Assembly: GCA_019054805.1 (NCBI GenBank) | Contig: JAHQIY010000001.1 | Span: 1,364,001 to 1,428,000, forward strand | From: Brachionus manjavacas | Taxonomy: Eukaryota; Rotifera; Eurotatoria; Ploima; Brachionidae | DNA length: 64,000 nt | Direction of reading: 5' to 3' | Shown: piece after piece, positions 56,050 to 64,000 of the stretch | Numbering within the stretch: position 1 is the first letter of the stretch | Layout of the letters: every line of letters begins with the position of its first letter | Program-made: the position numbers and the translations under genes | Notes under the pieces: generated by a model | Database searches by the model: none | Seen by the model: only the letters and a program-made list of their open reading frames with translations | What the model was told of the DNA's origin: nothing

Positions 56050-58246
56050 GAAATAAATAAAAATGATAAATTTAATCCTTTTTTATCTTATTATTTTACA
56101 AATTTCATAAAATTTATGTATTGAGCAAATTGGTTGACAAATGGCTTCGCTTAACCAAAATCAGAAAACAGAACAATCCCAAAAATTATGAAAGAACAAA
56201 AGATAGGAAATTTTATTTTTTAATTAATTGTTTTTTTTTAATAAAGTTTATTTTTAATTTCAATTTTTTCTAAAACACAATCTAATTAATTGCGGTATAG
56301 AAGATCAAGTCAATGCACTAGACTCTGTGTCAGAATCTGATTTTTGAATAGAAAAAAAAAGTTTTTTATATTTTAAAAAAATTATATAAAATGAAAAAAA
56401 ATCCTTAGTCAAAATAAATATTTATTATTTATTATTTGATTTATTTAAATTCAACTAGTATTAAAATATTTTTGATTTTTAAATATGTTACACAAACTGA
56501 TTGTATTCTTATGCAAAACTGTTTTTTTCCAATATATTTGGGTTTAATTGACAATTTCAAATTGTTTACTATTAATGATTTTGAAAAAATTATCAAATTT
56601 TAGTAAATTTTTTAAATAAAATAAATTCAACTAAAGTCTTCTCAGATAAACCGTCAAAACAAATATTTTTATTCTTTGTCACTTTTTATTCAATAACAAA
56701 ATCCAAACTTATCAGTTAATTGCAAATATTATCTTAATGTATTATATCACAAATTTCAAACAATTAATGATAAAACTTAATTTAAAAAAAACCAAAACAT
56801 CCGAGGATTAATTCATCATTAAAAAATAAAATATTGTTTTAATTGAACTATTTGAACTATTTTCCATATTATTCTTATTAATTTTCTAAATCGTATCAAA
56901 ATTATAAATAAAACATAATTCTTCTTAAAAAAAAATTGACGTTGAATCTTAGCAAATTTTTAGAAGGCTGTTTTGGAAGTATAATTTAGAAAAAACAATT
57001 TTCAATTAAAATAATATTTTGGTAATTTTTATAGAATATTATGGTATGAATGCTGTTCTCTAGTTTCTAATTAAAAAGCCTTGAAACGCAATTTCTTTTT
57101 AATTTAATTAGGAATTGGGAAAAACTAGCATCAAAATTGATTTTCATTACAAATTCACTTTTTTATAATAATTTAGTATAAATTTTTATTTTTCCATTTA
57201 TTAATTTAAAGCTTCTCTTTGATATAAATGTTAAATATTGTTTAAATAAAAAATAAAAAAGTTTAAAATTCATATGTTTTAAATAAATTTTAAAAAGATT
57301 CAACCCTAAAATTTGTTTTTTCATAGAAAACTACTTTTAAATCTCCCATCTTTTTTAATATTCTATTTCTTTTACAGCTTTTCTCATTGTAGAATTTAAA
57401 TAATTCTGAAAGAGATAATATTTACTTTAACCTTAATTTTTTTATAAAATGCAAAACTGTAAAAAATAAAGTGGCAACAATAAATTCTAGTGAAAAACCA
57501 GGCTCAAAACTTTGGCAATTATTTTCAGTTTTTCATTAGAGAAGAAGAATTATATTTGAATAATTATACAAAAATTTCCATTACTTTTCATTGTGAAAAT
57601 TTAAACAATGATGTTGAGTTTGCAACCATAAGTCTTTGAAAATTTCAAGTATCAGTATCTAAACTGATAAATTAAACTTGATCTCAATGGAGAAATAAAG
57701 TAAAAAAAGTACTTACAAAAAACTAAATTCGTTTCTAGTTTTTCTTGCCTAATTTAAAATAAAAAATTTTGTCAATTGTCAATAATTCATAATTTTTGAT
57801 ATTTTTGTTTACATTTGAACGATAATATGTCGCTTTCAATACTCTCTTAGTTGCCAAGTTTATCTATCAGGATTGTTTTGAACCCAATTCAGAATAATTT
57901 CAAGTATGTTTTAATTAAATATAATTTGAAATCAAAAATTTTTATTTCTTTAATCCTATATCAAATTTAATTCTTTTGTGTAAATATGCTCAAATTGATG
58001 TTAAATCTTATAAAAAATTTTTTTTTAATAATTTTGCTTTCCCTTTGAAAAACAATAATTTTCAAAAATTAATAATATTTTCAATGATTTTCTAAAAATA
58101 TATAAGAGAAACAATTCTCTTTTATATTTTTAGAAAGTTATTTTTAGCAAAGGCTTTAAAATCCAACTCGATATTTTATTCTATGAAAAATTCTAAAAAC
58201 TTGAATTAAAATCAATTTTATTAAAAGAAAAAATCTAAAAAAGAGA
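56050..58246. other. Long intergenic stretch
   Basis: No gene is seen. Bases 56867-56938 are an inverted, roughly 90 percent match to 38075-38150, just upstream of the FG gene start in each R unit. A hairpin lies at 58089-58136, and a GTTATTTTTAGCAAAGGCTT motif follows it. Confidence 0.5.
58089..58136. repeat. 22-bp inverted repeat with 4-nt loop
   Basis: Arms 58089-58110 and 58115-58136 pair with one mismatch. It lies about 110 bp before the start of copy (e). Confidence 0.8.
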
Positions 58247-59363
58247 ATGAATGAAGTAGATTTCATATTAACTTGTGGCTTTACCAGCAAATTTAAAGAA
58301 ATCGCCTACATCAATGATAACTTTACTTGTCCCGTTTGCAAATCACATGAAATTTCTTTCGAGGAATGCTTGAATATGAATAGAAATAAATTAGTTTTAC
58401 TTCAGAAATCTGTTCAAACGAAGATGGATGGATTTTTGAAGCGAACAATAAATACTCAATTGTATGAAAATAACACTGAGTATCAGATGGACAAGTGCTA
58501 TGAAAAATTGAAAAATGAAATTGATGTTCGTCGCGAAGAGATCAAGTTGATGATTACTCAAAAAATTGACGACTATTGCTTCGAATTATTAAATAATGTT
58601 GATTTGATTAAATCCAACAAGTTTAATGAATTAAAACAAGAATTTGATAAAATAAAATCTTTAGAAAAGGAAATAAAAAATTTAAAAAATTGAAGATAAT
58701 GCAAACATAAGTGATAAAATAGAAATGAATAGAGATTTAAAAAAAAAAATAGAAGAAGGATTAAACTTGGTGGAAAATTTAGAAGAAATAATTAAAGAAC
58801 CTTACTATGGGCTTCTAAATAACAATGGTAATGTTGACATGACCAATCTATTTGGAGAGCTTTATTTAAGAAAAAAAGTAAACACAATTTTATACAAAAA
58901 TAATTTGGAAATTGACGATTTTAAGCGATCTGAGGCAACTATTCAATTTGTTATATATGATTTTGATAAATCAAAATATCAGAATAAAACTTCAAAAGCT
59001 TGTATTCTAAGATATTTAGAATGGTCAATTTGGGCAAAAGTAACTACTGAAAATAAAGAAAAAGATAACCTAGAACTTTATTTGTGCTGTAATTCAAAAG
59101 ATAAATTAAAAGATTTATCAGTAAATGTAGATGTCGAGCTAAGGCTTTTACACTGTTACCATCAAAATAAAGATTTTATTAGAAATTTTAAAAATCTATT
59201 CAGCATGAATTCATGCACTTGGGGATATCGTAGTTTTTTAACAACCAAAGAAATAATGAATCCATTAAGCGGCTATTTTGACGCAAAATACAACTATATT
59301 ACTCTGCAAGCATGTCTGAAGGTTGATAAACCTCAACTGACATTAAAAAATTCAAATTTTTAA
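58247..59363 (+). CDS. RING-like/coiled-coil/MATH protein with one frameshift (copy e)
   Basis: The finger is LTCGFTSKFKEIA...CPVCKSHEISFEEC. EIDVRREEIKLMITQKIDDY opens the coil, which runs to a TGA at 58691-58693. Coding resumes in another frame before 58725 and ends in a MATH domain (EATIQFVIYDFD, LEWSIWAKV, LELYLCCNS, GYRSFL, GYFDAKYNYITLQA). The frame change is in an A-rich coil segment at 58660-58724. It is the most diverged member here, with an insertion (KRTINTQLYENNTEY) after the finger. The ATG at 58247 matches the short start of the other copies. Confidence 0.78.
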
Positions 59364-59703
59364 TAAGATATTATTTTTTGCAGAAAATTTTTAATTTTTT
59401 TAAAGTATTTTCAATCTGTTAAATTTATTTAATGTAATTCTATTTTTTTAAATGAATAAAATGTATTTAAAATTCTTTAGTTTTATATGAATAATATCTA
59501 ATTCTAAAAATTAATGACTAAAATAATTTAAACAATTTCTTGGTATCAAAATTTCATAAAATCAAAAATTTTTTTTTCTAGGAGTTAAAAAATAATTGAA
59601 ATTTTATTCAAAAAAAAATGCAGTTTTTTTACAGAAACTTTTAGTGCCGTTGGAAATTTTCATAAAATTAATTATTTGTCAAGTTCCAAACTGATTTTTT
59701 GAC
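59364..59703. other. Intergenic, no gene seen
   Basis: AT-rich 3' flank of copy (e), up to the LINE 3' end. Confidence 0.5.
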
Positions 59704-59872
59704 TATATAGTAGTAGTAGTAGTAGTTTTGACTGTAGCTGGCTAGCCAGCGAGTGTGGTGATAAGGCACACTATGACAGCTGATGTGATTGATTGCTGCT
59801 CATCCAGCAATCAATGCCTGCTTTAAAGCTGTTAACATTGGGGGCTTCAACTAATTGATTTGGCAGTGATTT

Positions 59873-62617
59873 CTAATTGATGTTAGCGGTTCTGTTGAAA
59901 AAAAAGTTATCTCTATGTTGGAGCCTCGAAATTTCTTTGTGATATTTGAAGCAGTGACCTCTTCTTTGGATTTTGGTGACATTAAAATTGTTGCTTTTTT
60001 CAACTCCATGCATGAACTTGTATAATTGAATTAGATCACCTCTTTTTCTTCTTTCCACCAGATTTGGAATGTTTAAAGCCTTCAATCTGCTTTCATACGG
60101 TTTGTTTCTAATTTAAGAAACAAATTTCGTAGCTCTGCGTTGAATCCTCTCAAGATTCTCACAATCCGACTTAAGAAATGCAGACCATACAGGCACAGCA
60201 AATTCCAAAAGAGGACGAACAAAAGTTAAATACAATGATCTAAATAATTTACAATCAAAACGAGCGAATGATTTCCTGATGCGACCCAACATTTGATTTG
60301 CTTTGTTTGTAGCCTCTATCACTTGATTTTTCCATTTGAGATTTGTATTGAAGATAACTCCAAGATCTCTTTCGGTTTCAGACGTTGATAACTGTTTACC
60401 ATTAATAGAATAAGTGAATTCTTTGTTTTTATGACCGTAATGCATAACCACACATTTTGATGTGTTGAAGAGAAGAAGCCAATCTTGAGTCCACTTGAAA
60501 ATAAAATCTAAATCTGATTGAAGTTTAACTGCGCATATTTCTGATACCGTTTGCGAGAATATTTTTGTATCATCTGCATACATTTTGACAATATTCTCTA
60601 TTCCTTTTGGTAGATCATTGATATACAAAACGACCAAAAGTGGACCAATCACTGATCCTTGTGGTACACCGCTAAAAATCTCAACCCAATACGACAAAAT
60701 TTCACCTTGAACAACTCGTTGTCTTCTATTTTTCAAGAAAGCTTCAATCCATTTTAGTGTCAGACCATCAAAGCCATACGCTTTCAATTTAGCTATTAGT
60801 CGTCTGTGCGGAACAGTATCAAATGCTTTCGCATAATCTAGCAGAATTACATCAACAGGAATACTTTTGTCTAGACTCATTGAAATGAATTCTAGAGTTT
60901 CCATAAGATTAGATGTACATGATTTTTTCCTGACAAATCCATGCTGTTCTTTAGATATAATATTGTTCTTATAAAGATAGTCTTCCATTTTGGTTCTTAT
61001 TATGCTTTCCATTATTTTGCACGGAATTGAAGTTAAAGACACGGGACGATAATTGCTGGCCGTTGATTTATCACCTTTTTTAAACAATGGAGTAATATTT
61101 GCTGATCTGAATTGTATTGGAAGCTGACTATTAGATAAAGACTTTCTGAAAATTAAAGTTAAAGGAACAGTAAAGGCTTCTGCACATTTTTTTAGCAATA
61201 GCGGATGAAGCTTGTCTACACCACATGATTTATTTTGATTAAGGTCTTGTAATTTTTTATAAACCAATTCATAACTAATATCATTTGGTTCAATGGCAAT
61301 ATATTCTGAACAGTTCTCATTTAGTTCAGCTACAAAAGGTGGAAGCTCCCCATCTTGTTCAATAACAAAAACATCTTGAAGACATTTATTTAGTAGATTT
61401 GATATCTCTTTCGGTTCTTGCGTTAATTCATTGTTTGACTTCTTTAATGCTTGGATTGATTCTCTGATTACTTGTTGATCATTTAGATATTTGTATAATA
61501 ATTTTGGATTCTTCTTAGCTTTATTCACTAAATTTTGTTCATAAGTTAGTCTGGCTCTTTTTATTTCCGAAGAAACTAATTTACAGATACTTTTGTAATC
61601 ATTATAAAGATTCATATCCTTCCAGTTACATGAACAGTTCCTGTATCTAAGATTTTTCTTATTCCTAATTAAGATCTTGAGATCATCTTTTATCCAAAGT
61701 TTTGAGATACTTTTCTTTTTAGAGCCATCAGTTACTGGAATGAATCGATTACTAGCTTCGCTGACATAGAAAATAAACTCATTGTACATTTCCTGAATAT
61801 TTAAATTCTCAAATAAATGCACCCAATCAATATTTGATAAAAAATCAGAAATTTTTTCAAAGTCAGCTTTACTATAAAGAAATTTTTCAATAATATATGA
61901 TTCCTTACTAACCTTGTTTTTGAGTACAAAATTGAAAAAGATAACCAGATGTCCTTTATTAATGTTACCAAGCACAAATTTTGTATCGATTGCATTCACA
62001 CTGCCAGACTGAGTCGTGAAATCAAATCCAAAGTGTTGACAGCTTTTTCGTTTGACATTTGAAATGTTGGAACATTTACATGCTGGTATAAAAGTGTCGC
62101 TTAGCGTCTCGCTGATTTTATGTTCGATGCCATTTTCGTTTAAGATTTCTGAAACACAGCCATTTGACCAGATGATTGATGGAAAGTTAGAGTCACCCAT
62201 TATTAGAATATCCTTAAAACCTCTTTCATCCACATAGTCTTTAGCTTGTTTGAAGACTAAATCAAAATCGTTTGGCCTATAAAGACAGCCAACTAAATAC
62301 TTTTCACAGTTAAAGTTAACAACTACCCAAATTTGTTCTATTTTACTTAAATTAAAACCTGCATCATTTAATTCAAATGAATCGATATTTTCATCAATGT
62401 AGAGACATACACCCCCGCCTCTGCGTCCATCACTTCTGTCCTTTCTGTACAAATTGTATCCTTTAATGTTTGCATTTGAGTTGCTCTTAGACCAAATCTC
62501 ACTAACTGCCACAATTTGTGGGCTATATGTTTCAATAAAAACACTGAATTCATCAAGTTTATTGTCCAAGGAAGTAGCATTTAAATACATACATTTTAAA
62601 GATTCGAGATTATCCAC
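59873..62617 (-). pseudogene. LINE ORF2: endonuclease and reverse transcriptase, one in-frame stop
   Basis: Residues 1-230 form an AP-type endonuclease (LNATSL, AVSEIW, GGGVCLYID, IMGDSNFPSIIW), but the usual terminal S-D-H reads K-G-H before LVIFF, which may impair cleavage. RT at about 440-720 has NYRPVSLTSIPCKIMESII, HGFVRKKSC, YAKAFDTVPHRRL, SGVPQGSVIGPLL and YADDTKIF. The frame stops (TAA, 60113-60115) after RIQRRATKFVS. The same frame then continues with the typical C-terminal LINE block (ESRLKALNIPNLVERRKRGDLIQLYKF) to 59873. The truncated 834-residue protein retains the RT domain but loses the last 70 or more residues. Confidence 0.9.
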
Positions 62618-62642
62618 ACGTGATGACGCTTTTGATGAACGA

Positions 62643-63407
62643 TTATCGTTTCTTGAATTTGACGATCTGATTTACACGGATGCCATATCGAAATGGCGAG
62701 TCTTGTGAAAGACCATTATTTGCTTCGTTTCTTTGTTTCCTCAATTCATAGTCTAAAGCTCTTTCGTTTTCAGTCAAATCTGGACTAAGATAAATAGATT
62801 TGAAATTAATTGAATCTCGCAACTTTTTGGCTGCTAGGAGTAGTGGATTTCTTTTTGCTTCTTCTTTGAGTTCTACTTTAATTGGGCCTGGTTTACTTTG
62901 GTCTTTCGATCGCAAGCGTCTCGAATACGCTGGCTTGATATCACCTTTTCCAATAGTGGTCAGAATTTGTTTGATTTTTTCTTCATCTTCTGCCCTCCTG
63001 TCTGTTAGAATCTCTTTCTTTGATTCTGGCACACCATAAATGATCACATTTTTTCTTTTGATTCTTTCATTCATTTCGCTGATGGTTGCATTTGCTACAG
63101 CTATCTGGTCGGCTGGTTTTTTTGCATTTTTTGTCCCTTGTTTTACAACTTGAACCCAGTGACTACTGATGTTGGATGAGTTTGCTGTTTTATTTGCTGC
63201 TGCGAATTCAGATTTCAGTTTGTTTATTTCAATGTCTTTCTCAATTTCTCTTTCCTCTAGATGTTTCACATGATTTGAAAGCTCCAGGACGAATTTCGAA
63301 ATATTACCGCACCATTCATGCAAAGTTTTTGAATGCCCAGATACGGTACCCTGTCCAAACGTTGGCCAGTTTGTTTCAAGCAAAAAAAATTTGAGTCCAT
63401 TTGACAA
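62643..63407 (-). CDS. LINE ORF1, nucleic-acid binding protein
   Basis: 254 codons. A coiled coil (KHLEEREIEKDIEINKLKSEF) is followed by KRKNVIIYGVPESKKEI and AYSRRLRSK...GPIKVEL, the pattern of the RRM-like ORF1 of CR1/Jockey LINEs, then KKLRDSINFKSIYLSPDLTENER. It ends 25 bases before the ORF2 ATG. No ATG is in frame before the coil. The frame is open upstream only to a TAA near 63455, so the true start is mutated or non-AUG. Confidence 0.8.
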   Translation of the reverse strand: MSNGLKFFLLETNWPTFGQGTVSGHSKTLHEWCGNISKFVLELSNHVKHLEEREIEKDIEINKLKSEFAAANKTANSSNISSHWVQVVKQGTKNAKKPADQIAVANATISEMNERIKRKNVIIYGVPESKKEILTDRRAEDEEKIKQILTTIGKGDIKPAYSRRLRSKDQSKPGPIKVELKEEAKRNPLLLAAKKLRDSINFKSIYLSPDLTENERALDYELRKQRNEANNGLSQDSPFRYGIRVNQIVKFKKR

Positions 63408-63469
63408 AAACTGCGTGATTTTTATTTTATTTTGGCTTACTTGTGCTTTTTTTTTTCCTTACTTTTGGC

Positions 63470-64000
63470 TTACGTGTGCTTATATTTTGGTGTGTTCTTT
63501 TCAATTTTTTTAATTAAAAAAAAATCTAATATATTGAAAAAAATATAGCAAAACATGAAAAGATTTATCTATGATTAAATATTTTACTCTATTAAAAATA
63601 TAAAAAAATTAATTGATAAAACTGCGCCTTTATTTAAATTAAATTAAAGATTGCTATTAATTTACTTCAATTTGTCTATTTTGACTAAGTCTTTCTAACA
63701 TGGTAGAGAAAACCATAAATTGATAAAAAATATCATTAAATATTTGACAAGTTAAAAGAACATATTCTTAAAAAAAGTGAATAAAACACAAAAAAAATTC
63801 ATTAATATTATCATATGATCATATAATATTATAAAGATTTATATGTTCAAGCAAAGGTCTTGTGGTCTCGGCAAAATATTTCAGATAAATACAAAAGAAC
63901 TATTATTAAAATAAATTTTTTGAATTCTTTATATTAAAAATTAAACGGGGTCCGGGACGAAGTCCTAGTTTAGGGATTCGGGTATTTTCTAGGTAAGAGA
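63470..64000. other. Intergenic, no gene seen
   Basis: AT-rich up to about 63940. The last 55 bases are abruptly richer in GC (GGGGTCCGGGACGAAGTCC) and may begin another repeat or gene outside the window. Confidence 0.4.

Larger units (their letters stand above)
59704..63460 (-). mobile_element. Non-LTR retrotransposon (CR1/L2/Jockey-like LINE)
   Basis: Minus-strand element with ORF1 (63407-62643), ORF2 (62617-59873, one stop) and a 3' end formed by about six CTA trinucleotides (59708-59725), a microsatellite tail as in CR1-like elements. Near the 5' end, at about 63430-63480, GCACAAGTAAGCCAAAA and GCACACGTAAGCCAAAA are near-duplicates, perhaps promoter repeats. The exact 5' boundary and target duplication were not seen. 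Confidence 0.85.

Noticed and set aside
1..64000. CRISPR arrays, operons or bacterial regulatory signals
   Set aside because: None seen; introns, Pol III tRNA and retrotransposons show a eukaryotic nuclear sequence.

Overview
The window looks like an AT-rich animal nuclear genome, most likely a monogonont rotifer such as Brachionus. That assignment is an inference. It rests on metazoan host genes (a mitochondrial phosphate carrier, a DD3-3-type secreted protein, a CCDC57 orthologue), very short introns (51, 52, 53 and 57 nt where I could phase them), a eukaryotic tRNA-Phe gene, AATAAA polyadenylation signals, and a tandem family of RING-like/coiled-coil/MATH genes of a kind I associate with Brachionus. 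No species can be named from the sequence alone.

Layout. 0-7 kb: a frameshifted zincin-like gene running off the left edge, remnants of Mutator-like DNA transposons with a nested TIR element, a Tc1/mariner-type MITE, and the intact intronless phosphate carrier gene (4286-5320). 8.5-12.9 kb: a two-exon DD3-3-like gene whose 2.25-kb intron carries a degenerate hAT element with 8-bp target duplications, followed by tRNA-Phe(GAA). 13.65-21.48 kb: a young Ty3/gypsy element on the minus strand with 364-bp LTRs that look identical, a fused Gag-PR-RT-RNase H frame, a second frame with integrase, chromodomain and an Env-like region, and a broken Env-like tail. 22.3-26 kb: a small two-exon coiled-coil membrane protein, a 1.8-kb long-TIR element and a gypsy fragment. 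27-31.8 kb: an N-myristoylation-motif TIR-domain protein and a CCDC57 orthologue, both on the minus strand.

32-59.4 kb is an expanded family of RING-like zinc finger, coiled-coil and MATH (TRAF-like) genes: one pseudogene, one copy with a CaaX box, and several copies with single frameshifts. The cluster is split by a remarkable tandem array. A 1.48-kb host segment containing the start of an FG-nucleoporin-like gene occurs three times. The first two copies run straight into a 5' LTR plus gag-pol of a second gypsy family that lacks its 3' LTR; the third runs into the uninterrupted gene. In the third copy the FG-rich exon can be spliced in frame to the downstream RING/MATH unit.

59.7-63.4 kb holds a CR1/L2/Jockey-like LINE on the minus strand with ORF1, an ORF2 broken by one in-frame stop, and a trinucleotide 3' tail.

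How the parts relate. The host genes serve housekeeping (phosphate import, tRNA), secretion, centrosome/cilium function (CCDC57) and probably signalling or immunity (TIR next to RING/MATH genes). Mobile elements of at least seven kinds occupy roughly half the window. Several frame breaks fall at homopolymers, so decay and assembly error cannot be separated here.
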